Shown here one piece after another: positions 7,788-14,240 of a DNA stretch of 27,674 nucleotides (its first letter is position 1; the number at the start of each line of letters is the position of its first letter). The position numbers and the translations under genes are program-made. The notes beneath the pieces were generated by a model. That model did no database searches and was not told the DNA's origin. It saw only the letters and a program-made list of their open reading frames with translations. The stretch lies in NCBI GenBank assembly GCA_001556995.1, contig LSKF01000128.1, positions 1 through 27,674 of the forward strand, read 5' to 3'. This DNA is from Erythrobacteraceae bacterium CCH12-C2. GTDB taxonomy: Bacteria > Pseudomonadota > Alphaproteobacteria > Sphingomonadales > Sphingomonadaceae.

Positions 7788-8705
7788 ATGGCAACAGCAG
7801 TCACCTGCCCAGTCGGGCGGGCATCCACTGGCACGACTTTTGACCGCCTGATAATGAGTGAACCGGCCCGATTCGACTGCGTCAAATCTTCTGGCGCAGT
7901 CCACGCGGTTCGGCACTTTCAGACCGGACGTTGGGGTTTGCGCGAACATCGCGGGCTCGACACCCACGCAATCGTCGTGTGGTTGACAGGCGCGCGGCTG
8001 GTGGATTGCGAAATCAACGGCGAGCGTATCGACGAGATGATCTTGCACAGTGGCAATTGCACGATCATGCCTGCCGACACGCCCGCCCGCTACACGGCAC
8101 CCCCCATGTCCGGCAAGGTGATGAGCTTCTTCGTACAACCCCAAGACTTTGCCGACATGGTGGAACAGGCCGGCGGAAGACTGGACGATTTCGTGGTGAA
8201 GCCCGGGTTCGATCTCAGAATCCCCTTCTTTCGGCAGGCAGCGAGCACCTACCAGGCGATCATGACCACATCACCGAGACCCTGCGGGATCGCTCTCGAA
8301 AGCCTTTCGCTCGGGATCATGGCCGCCTTGGCGCGCTACGCCTGGCCGACGGGTTACAAGCGGTCCGGTACATTGCAGGAACTGACCCCGGTCGATCTGA
8401 AACTGTGCCGAGATTTCGTCATGGAGTCGCTAGAAGAGCCGCTCACTCTCACCGACTTGGCCAATGCGATCGGGCTGCCCCGCTTCCAGTTCCTACGCGC
8501 CTTCCGGCGAACCACGGGACAGACCCCCTTCGCATACGTTCGGGATATCAGAGCCCAACATGCGCGCCATCTCCTCTCCGAGACGAGCCTGCCGCTTGCC
8601 GAAATCGCCTACGCCTGCGGCTATTCCTCACAACAGCACTTTACCAAGGTTTTCAGCGATCTTCATGGCATTCCGCCAGGCCGGTGGCGCCGGCAGATAG
8701 GCTGA
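7788..8705 (+). CDS. AraC family transcriptional regulator (II)
   Basis: A 305-residue AraC-family protein with the same plan as regulator I, 169 bp upstream. The DNA-binding region is near the C-terminus: LTLTDLANAIGLPRFQFLRAFR, then PLAEIAYACGYSSQQHFTKVF and GIPPGRWRR. The two proteins share the CGYSSQxH core but differ widely in the sensor half, so they are paralogues of the family and not a recent duplication. The ATG has GGAGGG about 7 nt upstream. The next gene on the strand is the MBL-fold hydrolase, a possible target. Confidence 0.9.
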   Translation: MATAVTCPVGRASTGTTFDRLIMSEPARFDCVKSSGAVHAVRHFQTGRWGLREHRGLDTHAIVVWLTGARLVDCEINGERIDEMILHSGNCTIMPADTPARYTAPPMSGKVMSFFVQPQDFADMVEQAGGRLDDFVVKPGFDLRIPFFRQAASTYQAIMTTSPRPCGIALESLSLGIMAALARYAWPTGYKRSGTLQELTPVDLKLCRDFVMESLEEPLTLTDLANAIGLPRFQFLRAFRRTTGQTPFAYVRDIRAQHARHLLSETSLPLAEIAYACGYSSQQHFTKVFSDLHGIPPGRWRRQIG

Positions 8706-8840
8706 GCGCCTGCGTCGACAATCCGCAAAACGCATCATAGGAATCCGATGATGCCAACCGACTTGTGAGCTAGAATATACTCACGATGGCCACCGCAAGA
8801 ATCGCGATTATGGCCATGTGGAACGGAGTGGAGCTTGTCC

Positions 8841-9818
8841 ATGATGTGGAGTGGTTTGGGCCCCTCGCTGGTTATGTTGGGATTTCTGTTGGCTCCCGCC
8901 GGGGCACCCCTGGTCGCTATACCCATAGACAACACGCCCGTTGCAAAAGGGGCAGCTCAGTGTCGCGCTGCCGAGGTGGGGGTGCAGGCGCTCGGATCGG
9001 GCGGGCCGATTGCCGAAGGGTCGCGCGCGGGGACCAGCTACGCCCTGTGGGTCGACGGCAAGGCCCGGGTGCTGATCGACACCGGACCTGGGAGCTTCAT
9101 ACGGTTTGGTGAGGCCGGGCTGAAAGTCGCTGACCTTGAAGCCATCGCCTTCAGCCATTTCCACGCGGATCACAGTGGAGGACTGTCGGGCATCCTCAAT
9201 ACGGGCAGCTTCGAAGGGGGGAACGCCCCGCTCACGATCATCGGGCCCGAGGCTGCCAGCGTGTTTCCGGGGACAAGGGACTTTCTTGCGGCCCAATTCG
9301 GGCGAGGTAAGGGCGCGTGGGCCTATCTCCATGGCTATCTCGATGCAGGTGATGGACGGCGGCCGCTTGCGGTGCGGGAGATCCCCGCTGCCGATGCCGA
9401 GCAAGGGCCCATCACACGGGTCGAGATTGCCGGTGGCATGGTCTTGCAGGCCATTCCCGTTCATCACGGACCGGCTCCAAGCCTTGCCTATACCGTCACC
9501 GTCCGAGGGCGCACCATCCTGTTCGCCGGCGACCAGAGCGCGGCTTCAAGCAAATTTGACCGCTTTACGGCCGCGCTGCGACCCGACCTGCTGATTGCGC
9601 ATCACGTCATTCCAGAGGGCGAAGGCCAGCCCATCGGGCTGCATCGATCACCGCAAGATATCGGCCGCATGGCTGCCAATATTGCTCCAATGCGTCTGCT
9701 GCTGTCGCACCACATGGATCGATCATTTTCGCGGCTTGAGGAAGGCCTGGCGGCGATTGCACAACACTATTCCGGTACCGTAACGATCGCGTCGGACGGC
9801 ACATGCGTCACGCTGTAG
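8841..9818 (+). CDS. Exported MBL-fold metallo-hydrolase
   Basis: A 325-residue metallo-beta-lactamase-fold protein with an N-terminal hydrophobic signal segment (LVMLGFLLAPAGAPL), so it is probably periplasmic. The zinc motif H106-F-H108-A-D110-H111 is intact. Further candidate ligands are the His pair in VHHGP, the Asp in LFAGDQS, and a late His in LLSHHMD. VLIDTGPGS precedes the motif as in other family members. The ATG at 8841 follows GGAG; a second ATG at 8844 is adjacent. The substrate cannot be read from the sequence (lactone, phosphoester or thioester are possible). It lies 135 bp after AraC II. Confidence 0.88.
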   Translation: MMWSGLGPSLVMLGFLLAPAGAPLVAIPIDNTPVAKGAAQCRAAEVGVQALGSGGPIAEGSRAGTSYALWVDGKARVLIDTGPGSFIRFGEAGLKVADLEAIAFSHFHADHSGGLSGILNTGSFEGGNAPLTIIGPEAASVFPGTRDFLAAQFGRGKGAWAYLHGYLDAGDGRRPLAVREIPAADAEQGPITRVEIAGGMVLQAIPVHHGPAPSLAYTVTVRGRTILFAGDQSAASSKFDRFTAALRPDLLIAHHVIPEGEGQPIGLHRSPQDIGRMAANIAPMRLLLSHHMDRSFSRLEEGLAAIAQHYSGTVTIASDGTCVTL

Positions 9819-9843
9819 GCACAAGGTGTGCGCGCTATTTTTT
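9819..9843 (+). terminator. Possible Rho-independent terminator after the MBL gene
   Basis: A 5-bp stem (GCACA/TGTGC, loop AGG) is followed by GCGC and then a run of six T. The stem is short and not directly joined to the T run, so it is weak. It sits between convergent transcription units. Confidence 0.3.
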
Positions 9844-9857
9844 GAGTCCGATATACC

Positions 9858-10316
9858 TCATGCGCGGCGCATCGTGAGAAGTGCCGCATCGAGGCTGAAC
9901 ATCCCGCCGCCGCGCACGATCAAAACCAGCGCCAGCGCGGCCCAAAGTGAGTGCACCGACCACCAGGCCTCCGGATAGACAAAGAACTGGATCACAATAG
10001 TCATCACCAGCAGCGCCAACGCCGAAAATCGCGTGAACAATCCGGCAACAAGCAGGATCGGAAAGGCATGCTCCGACACGGTTGCCAACACCGCTGCAAA
10101 GTCGCTTGGCAATGGGACACCGGCATATTCCTCGGCGAACAGGAAATAGGTGGTATCGCTGATCGAAAGCCAGCTGCCTTCTTCCACCTTGGTACGGCCT
10201 GCGCGCCAGAAAATTCCGGCGAGCACGATCCGGGTGAAGAGGAGCATCGTATGTTGCCAGAAATTGCCGCTGACAAACGCGACCGCGCGGCCATAGGCGG
10301 AGAGAATGGCGTTCAT
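9858..10316 (-). CDS. DoxX-like membrane protein of the bufferin operon
   Basis: A 152-residue DoxX-family integral membrane protein with four probable transmembrane segments: [18 protein letters not shown], the segment around [30 protein letters not shown], and [15 protein letters not shown]. DoxX proteins commonly form the last gene of DUF2282-DUF692-DUF2063 operons, known as buf (Caulobacter) or gig (Cupriavidus, gold-induced). A role in quinone-linked electron supply or membrane redox has been proposed for the family but is not settled. The ATG at 10316 has AAGG upstream; a GTG at 10325 is an alternative. It is 33 nt after the bufC stop. Confidence 0.85.
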   Translation of the reverse strand: MNAILSAYGRAVAFVSGNFWQHTMLLFTRIVLAGIFWRAGRTKVEEGSWLSISDTTYFLFAEEYAGVPLPSDFAAVLATVSEHAFPILLVAGLFTRFSALALLVMTIVIQFFVYPEAWWSVHSLWAALALVLIVRGGGMFSLDAALLTMRRA

Positions 10317-10349
10317 GGACTTCACCTTGATCCTAAAGATTGACCATCG

Positions 10350-11093
10350 TCATGCCGCAACGAAAGCACCGGCATTGATGAGCGCGACGAGCCCCTGCAT
10401 ATTGGCATCAGTATCAGGCGTACCGTCGGGATCGGGTTCGCAGGGAAAAGCGAGTAGGTTACCAATGCTGGTGGCGCTGCCTGCGGCGGCAAGCAATTGT
10501 GCCATCAACATGCTCGCGGCGGATACAAGCACCGCGTCTTGCGGACGTGTCAGCAGGATTGCCGCGGCATCTTTCACCTCAGGGATATTCTCGCCGATCA
10601 GCTCGTGGACCTGCCGCTCAAAGGGCTTGGCCAAGGCACTTGGATGGCGCAGCAGGTTCAGCGCAAGCAGATCATCGGGATCTTGGCCTGCCAGTGCGGC
10701 AAGCTCGAGCGGGACTGCATCGGCAGCGTGAAAAGCCTGCAACCACAGCCACTCGAAAAGCGCCAGATCGGCGACGCCAGGCGACTCGCCCATCGCCATC
10801 AGAAAATGATCAAAGCCAGCTCCAATCCCGGACAGCGCCTGACCTGTCACTCCCGGTTGCTGGAGGAACAACCGGGAGTGTTGGTTGAAGCGTTCATGAC
10901 CGATCACATCACGTGTGCGAGGGAAGGTTTCCTCGAGCGCCACCAAGCGGGCGTGGGAGATCGTGTTGGCGTGGACCTTCATGCCGACCAGAACCCGCTC
11001 GTGAGGGCCGGCGAAAAGATCGTCGGGCAGATGGTCGGGCCCCAGATCAAGCGCCTGCATCATGGCGCGCTGGTTGTTGTCAAGCGAGCGCAT
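10350..11093 (-). CDS. bufC: BufC-like partner protein (DUF2063, putative DNA-binding domain)
   Basis: A 247-residue protein. The N-terminal part (about 1-90) matches the DUF2063 domain: LDNNQRAMMQAL, HANTISHARLVALEETFPRTRDVIG, then FDHFLMAMGESPGVADLALFEWLWLQAFHA. The C-terminal half is helical and Ala/Leu-rich. In MNIO pathways the DUF2063-type partner binds the precursor peptide and presents it to the oxidase, despite the old 'DNA-binding' name. The ATG at 11093 overlaps the end of bufB by 14 nt, a sign of coupled translation and a stable complex. Family assignment is firm; partner function is by analogy with characterised MNIO systems. Confidence 0.87.
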   Translation of the reverse strand: MRSLDNNQRAMMQALDLGPDHLPDDLFAGPHERVLVGMKVHANTISHARLVALEETFPRTRDVIGHERFNQHSRLFLQQPGVTGQALSGIGAGFDHFLMAMGESPGVADLALFEWLWLQAFHAADAVPLELAALAGQDPDDLLALNLLRHPSALAKPFERQVHELIGENIPEVKDAAAILLTRPQDAVLVSAASMLMAQLLAAAGSATSIGNLLAFPCEPDPDGTPDTDANMQGLVALINAGAFVAA

Positions 11094-11985
11094 GAGCGGG
11101 TGCCGGTAGGTTCGCTTGCACCCGCATAAGCGATTCGGCCTTGGCCGCCTCCGCGAGTAGGATATCGAAAGCGGGAACATTGGTATCCCACTCGATCAGC
11201 ACCGGCCGCGGTCCGGCGCGGCGTATGAACTTGGCAAACAAGCGCCAAGTCTCGGCCGATACAGCCGATCCGTGATCATCGATCAATAGCGGGCCGTGGG
11301 GATGATCTTCTCTGGCGTGACCGGCCAAGTGCACCTCGTGCACCAGCAGCGGATCGATCGCATCGAGCATCGCTTCAGGGTTCAGCCCGAGATTTGTGGC
11401 CGACACCTCGATGTTGTTGATGTCAAGCAGGATACCGCAGCCACTACGGGCGCAAAGCGCTTGCAGGAAGTCGGCCTCGCTCATCTCGTCGCCGCGGAAG
11501 GCGAGATAGCGCGACGGGTTCTCGATCAGCATCGCATGGCCAAGGCGATCCTGGACACGGCCGACCTGTGCCGCAAAATGATCGAGCGCCTCACGCGTGT
11601 AAGGAACCGGCAAGAGGTCCGGATAGCGATTATCGGCGTCACCGCTCCAGCTGAGATGATCGGAGACCATGGCGGGCGCGTAGCGCGCGCACAGCGCCGC
11701 CAAGCGATCAAGCTCTTCGTGGTTTACCCCGGCGCTGCTACCTAACGAGAGCCCGACCGAATGAAAGCTGATCGATGCCATTTCGGAAAAAGCCGCCAGC
11801 CAGCGGTGCGGCGGCCCACCTGCGCCGAAGTAATTCTGCGGGTGGACTTCGAACCAGCCCGGAAAGCCGGGCGGCAAAGTGGAATCGGCCGACATCATCG
11901 CGAAGGCCTCGGCGTAATGCCGGGGCTTGAGCCCCACCCCTACAACCGGGGGCAACGAGGGCAGCGTGGTCATGTCGGCCGACAT
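11080..11985 (-). CDS. bufB: BufB-like multinuclear non-heme iron oxidase (DUF692, MNIO)
   Basis: A 301-residue DUF692 enzyme with a TIM-barrel fold. MNIOs modify cysteines of ribosomal peptides with O2; for bufferins the reported product is a thiooxazole. Metal-site segments are visible in order: GVGLKPRHY, WFEVHPQNYF, SFHSVGLSLGSSAG, VSDHLSW, IENPSRYLAF, LLDINNIEVSATN, VHEVHLAGHA, IDDHGSAV and IEWDTNVP. The start is ATG 11985 or ATG 11973; I use the first, 10 nt after the bufA stop. Its stop overlaps bufC. The substrate is almost certainly BufA directly upstream. Whether it also acts on the NPC-repeat peptide encoded 1.2 kb upstream is open. Confidence 0.93.
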   Translation of the reverse strand: MSADMTTLPSLPPVVGVGLKPRHYAEAFAMMSADSTLPPGFPGWFEVHPQNYFGAGGPPHRWLAAFSEMASISFHSVGLSLGSSAGVNHEELDRLAALCARYAPAMVSDHLSWSGDADNRYPDLLPVPYTREALDHFAAQVGRVQDRLGHAMLIENPSRYLAFRGDEMSEADFLQALCARSGCGILLDINNIEVSATNLGLNPEAMLDAIDPLLVHEVHLAGHAREDHPHGPLLIDDHGSAVSAETWRLFAKFIRRAGPRPVLIEWDTNVPAFDILLAEAAKAESLMRVQANLPAPAHALA

Positions 11986-11995
11986 CCGGTGAAGA

Positions 11996-12292
11996 TTACT
12001 TCTTCTTGGGGACGGGCTTGGCATTGCCCTTCTTCGGGGTGAGCGAACCGCCCAGATCTTCGCACTGGCCCTTGCCGACGAGCTTCCAGGCATTGCCCTG
12101 ATAGTCGACGGTCGAGGTGCCCGCACAGCTCGTGCCGGGGCCGGCGGCGCAATCATTCTTGCCCTTGAGGGCGATGCCATAGCATTTTTCCTTAGCTCCG
12201 CCGCTCTGGGCGACAGCGGGCGAGGTAGCGATCAGCGAGGCCGCGGCAAGCGAAGCAAGCGAGGCGGCTGCCAGTCCGAGAGTCGATTTCAC
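11996..12292 (-). CDS. bufA: BufA-like bufferin precursor (DUF2282)
   Basis: A 98-residue precursor with a cleavable signal peptide (about 1-28, ending PAVA) instead of a classical leader, as in bufferins. The core has four cysteines, Cys37 (KEKCYGIA), Cys48 (KNDCAAG), Cys56 (GTSCAGTS) and Cys77 (GKGQCED), the DUF2282 pattern. After modification by BufB the secreted peptide is expected to bind copper in the periplasm. The tail is Lys/Pro-rich. I chose the GTG at 12292 because AAAGGA lies 6 nt upstream; the ATG at 12307 adds five residues and has a poor site. An ECF-type promoter lies about 50 nt upstream. It is the first gene of bufABC-doxX. Confidence 0.93.
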   Translation of the reverse strand: MKSTLGLAAASLASLAAASLIATSPAVAQSGGAKEKCYGIALKGKNDCAAGPGTSCAGTSTVDYQGNAWKLVGKGQCEDLGGSLTPKKGNAKPVPKKK

Positions 12293-12344
12293 GTTGAGTC
12301 CTTTCATGGTTCCGTCGTGGCCCTTCGAGGCTCACGAGAATGGG

Positions 12345-12370
12345 TTCGGTCAAAGTCCTGGCGAGGTTAC
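12345..12370 (-). promoter_or_regulatory. ECF sigma promoter for bufA
   Basis: On the minus strand GTAACC (12370-12365), 16 nt, then CGAA (12348-12345). The predicted start of transcription is near 12339, leaving a leader of about 45 nt. It lies between the DUF6969 stop and bufA, so bufABC-doxX forms its own unit. Confidence 0.8.
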
Positions 12371-12419
12371 ATCGCAGGACGCAAAAAAGATCATGGCCGA
12401 GCGGTGGATGGTGGTCGGA

Positions 12420-13061
12420 TCAGTCCATATCAGTCAGAAGGTTCTCGATCATGATCGCCTCATGCGAGGCGATCTCGACCTGTCTATCCTCGCCGGTCGG
12501 GTCCTGTGCCGCCAGCACCCGGTCGCGCTCGGCCAGCAGCGCAATCAACCGTGGGCGCGAAAGCGCGGTGATGGCGGTGATCCATGCATTGACCAGCGGA
12601 TCACCGTCGTCGCCGCGAAGGTCGAACCGGTCGAGGCAGGAAGCCACCACCGGGGCCGGATAAAGCCATTCATCGGTGACCCAGCGATTGGTGGTGAACC
12701 ATGCGAGCGGCAGGCCTTCGGTCGAAATCGACAATGCGGCAATGTGAACGACGTCGGCGCGCCGTTCCTTGCGTCCGGCCTTGGGCGGCTTTCTCAGCGG
12801 GACTGCATCTTGCGGCATTGCCGATTTGGCCAGGAACAGGTGAAAGTGACCATGCTCGCCTTCGCCCCGCTCTCCTGGAGGGTGACAATGATAGAAGTAT
12901 CGGCTGCCCGCCGCGCCGTTTACCACGTCGCCATCGGGATAATGCGTCCAGATCTCGGCAACCGCATCATCTGGCAGAACGCGGCTCATCATCGGCAGGC
13001 CCTGCGCAAACATCTCCTGCGTGCTGGATATCAATAGGTCCGACCATGCCTTTGCGGTCAT
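12420..13061 (-). CDS. DUF6969-type His-rich protein
   Basis: A 213-residue protein that I match, with moderate certainty, to the DUF6969 family. Its hallmark is a His-rich motif at residues 58-74 (HCHPPGERGEGEHGHFH), with five His and Cys59, which looks like a metal site. Later segments are LAWFTTNRWVTDEW, then VNAWITAITALSRPRLIALLAERD. No signal peptide is visible, so it is probably cytoplasmic. The ATG at 13061 has AAGGA about 6 nt upstream. It follows the NPC-repeat peptide gene by 78 nt on the same strand and precedes bufA. Location suggests it handles or modifies the cysteine-rich peptide, or senses metal; neither is shown by the sequence. Confidence 0.7.
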   Translation of the reverse strand: MTAKAWSDLLISSTQEMFAQGLPMMSRVLPDDAVAEIWTHYPDGDVVNGAAGSRYFYHCHPPGERGEGEHGHFHLFLAKSAMPQDAVPLRKPPKAGRKERRADVVHIAALSISTEGLPLAWFTTNRWVTDEWLYPAPVVASCLDRFDLRGDDGDPLVNAWITAITALSRPRLIALLAERDRVLAAQDPTGEDRQVEIASHEAIMIENLLTDMD

Positions 13062-13094
13062 GCGGGTTCCTTGTCAGCAGAGCGTCAAGCGCAA

Positions 13095-13122
13095 CCGGAC
13101 AGGTTGACTACACCCTGTCCGG
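13095..13122. repeat. 9-bp inverted repeat between the NPC peptide and DUF6969 genes
   Basis: CCGGACAGG and CCTGTCCGG are separated by 10 nt. There is no following T run in either direction, so it is better read as an attenuator or mRNA-stability hairpin than as a terminator. It could raise the level of the peptide mRNA relative to DUF6969. Confidence 0.5.
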
Positions 13123-13139
13123 CCGCGCTCGCGCAAGTG

Positions 13140-13481
13140 TCAGGCTTGCGGCTTGCAAGGATTGGCCTTGCAGGGATTGGCCTTGCACGGGTTGGCAGCG
13201 CAGGGATTGGCCTTGCACGGGTTGGCAGCGCAGGGATTGGCCTTGCAAGGATTGGCCGCGCAGGGATTGGCCGCGCAGGGATTGGCCTGCTTGGCCTTCT
13301 TGCCCTTCTTCTTCGCAGCCTTGCACGGGTTGCAGGGATTGCAAGGATTGCAAGGATTGCAGGGATTGGCACTATAGCTGGCACCGCAAGGTGCATCGGC
13401 CAAAGCCGGAGCCGCAGTAGCGGCAACCGAAAGCCCGCCGGCGACCATCATCATCTTGGCGAAGTTCATTGCATTCGACAT
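13140..13481 (-). CDS. Exported Asn-Pro-Cys repeat peptide, candidate RiPP or metal-binding protein
   Basis: A 113-residue protein: signal peptide about 1-28 (ending PALA), then a short DAPCGASYS stretch, five contiguous NPC triplets (39-53), a Lys-rich linker KAAKKKGKKAKQA (54-66), and nine NPC units at five-residue spacing with AA or KA between (67-109). Cysteines are at 32, 41, 44, 47, 50, 53, 69, 74, 79, 84, 89, 94, 99, 104 and 109. The mature peptide would have 15 Cys in about 85 residues and almost no hydrophobic core. The ATG at 13481 has AAAGGA 8 nt upstream; the longer frame up to 13802 only overlaps the YHS gene. I know no characterised family of this form. A periplasmic soft-metal buffer, or a modified peptide like bufferin, is inferred. 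Confidence 0.85.
   Translation of the reverse strand: MSNAMNFAKMMMVAGGLSVAATAAPALADAPCGASYSANPCNPCNPCNPCNPCKAAKKKGKKAKQANPCAANPCAANPCKANPCAANPCKANPCAANPCKANPCKANPCKPQA
13155..13283. repeat. 15-bp tandem repeat, nine copies
   Basis: Nine units at exact 15-bp period, each containing GCA-G-GG-TT type sequence (GCAAGGATT, GCAGGGATT or GCACGGGTT on the plus strand), encode the nine NPCxx units on the minus strand. Variation is mostly at synonymous positions, which indicates selection on the Asn-Pro-Cys core. Confidence 0.95.
13323..13367. repeat. 9-bp tandem repeat, five copies
   Basis: Five abutting 9-bp units encode the (NPC)5 block on the minus strand. The unit is the same 9-mer that forms the core of the 15-bp array, so both arrays descend from one Asn-Pro-Cys coding module. 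Such arrays change length readily by slippage. Confidence 0.93.
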
Positions 13482-13531
13482 TGTTCGTGTCCTTTTGGGT
13501 TGGGGTTTGAGGGCTGACATCGAATGCCAGT

Positions 13532-14011
13532 TTAAGCGCCGAACACCTGGCCGTCGGGGATAAGCCGCCATGCAGGGTCGGCCTTGGCGATGAAGCCGGG
13601 AATATCGCCGAGCCAGGTCTGCTGAACCTGCTGATTGAAGTTCAGGTAAAGCTTGCCGTTGACGATCTTGTAAAGCAGCGGATCGCCCGGCGCAAGCGAA
13701 CCGCGGCTCATAGCCCAGGCGCAATGCCCGCCATATTGCGGCGCAAAGGCATTGGGGTTGGCCTTGAATGCCTCGGCATTGGCCTGATTGGCGAAGTGCC
13801 ATTCGGCCCCGTTCCAGGTCACGCTGTAACGGGCATTGCCCTGGACGGGGACGCCGGTGCCACGGAAATAGCTGACAGCATCATAGCCGCCGACGGCGAT
13901 GTTTTCGCCCTCGGTTCCGACGAAGACCCCGCCATCTGCGAGTGCCGGGGTTACAGTCATCAGCGGCGCAGCAAACGCGGCTGCGGCAAGCATTGCAAGT
14001 CTGATTTTCAT
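13532..14011 (-). CDS. Exported YHS-domain protein
   Basis: A 159-residue protein with a signal peptide (1-25, ending PALA), so it is periplasmic. The rest matches the family annotated 'YHS domain-containing (seleno)protein': GGYDAVSYF at 41-49, YSVTWNGAEWHFAN, FAPQYGGHCAWAMSRG with Cys97, then YKIVNGKLYLNFN and DIPGFIAKADPAWR. YHS domains are often linked to copper and other metal handling. Here the key position carries Cys and there is no in-frame UGA. The ATG at 14011 has AGGAG 9 nt upstream. It is the first gene of the YHS-NPC peptide-DUF6969 unit, read from an ECF-type promoter about 145 nt upstream through a highly structured leader. Confidence 0.88.
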   Translation of the reverse strand: MKIRLAMLAAAAFAAPLMTVTPALADGGVFVGTEGENIAVGGYDAVSYFRGTGVPVQGNARYSVTWNGAEWHFANQANAEAFKANPNAFAPQYGGHCAWAMSRGSLAPGDPLLYKIVNGKLYLNFNQQVQQTWLGDIPGFIAKADPAWRLIPDGQVFGA

Positions 14012-14040
14012 TTCGGATTACTCCTATCCAATATCTCGGG

Positions 14041-14149
14041 TGTGCAGCGGTCGCCCTTCCCGCCAGGTTCAGGGGGTAGGGCGGTGCCGGCCTTTGGAGG
14101 GGGCAGGCCGGGCACCGCTGGTTCGGGGTCAGTGGGCGACCGCGCACAA
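14041..14149 (-). promoter_or_regulatory. Nested-hairpin 5' leader of the YHS/NPC operon
   Basis: Outer arms: GCGGTCGCCC (14047-14056) pairs with GGGCGACCGC (14134-14143), and TGTGC at 14041-14045 extends the stem past one bulged base to 14148. Inner arms: 14081-14092 pairs with 14106-14118 over 12 bp with one bulge. The ECF promoter predicts a start near 14150, so the RNA would begin at the foot of the outer stem. The ribosome site (near 14021) is outside the hairpins. It could be a stability element, a regulatory leader or a small RNA. Confidence 0.6.
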
Positions 14150-14155
14150 ACTGTT

Positions 14156-14181
14156 TTCGCGCCGATTTCGGAAAAGGTGAC
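14156..14181 (-). promoter_or_regulatory. ECF sigma promoter for the YHS/NPC/DUF6969 operon
   Basis: On the minus strand GTCACC (14181-14176), 16 nt, then CGAA (14159-14156). The -35 differs by one base from the GTAACC seen at four sites in this window. It is the only such site between the sigma factor gene and the YHS gene. Confidence 0.7.
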
Positions 14182-14240
14182 ACAATTGAAAAAATATTGC
14201 GGCTTCGCGCGGATTGCGGTTGTCAACCTTCCAAGCGCGA

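Noticed and set aside
13155..13367. Short regular repeats as a CRISPR array
   Set aside because: Units are 9 or 15 bp without unique spacers and encode Asn-Pro-Cys repeats in frame in a gene with a ribosome site and signal peptide.
13071..13517. Plus-strand open frames opposite the NPC gene (Gly/Leu/Ala repeats)
   Set aside because: They are the mirror of the repeat DNA; no ribosome site or start context supports them.
13482..13802. N-terminal extension of the NPC peptide frame to 13802
   Set aside because: It overlaps the YHS gene, has no signal peptide at its start, and the AAAGGA-preceded ATG at 13481 begins a clear signal peptide.
13532..14011. Selenocysteine in the YHS protein
   Set aside because: The frame has no internal UGA; the key residue is an ordinary Cys codon (Cys97).
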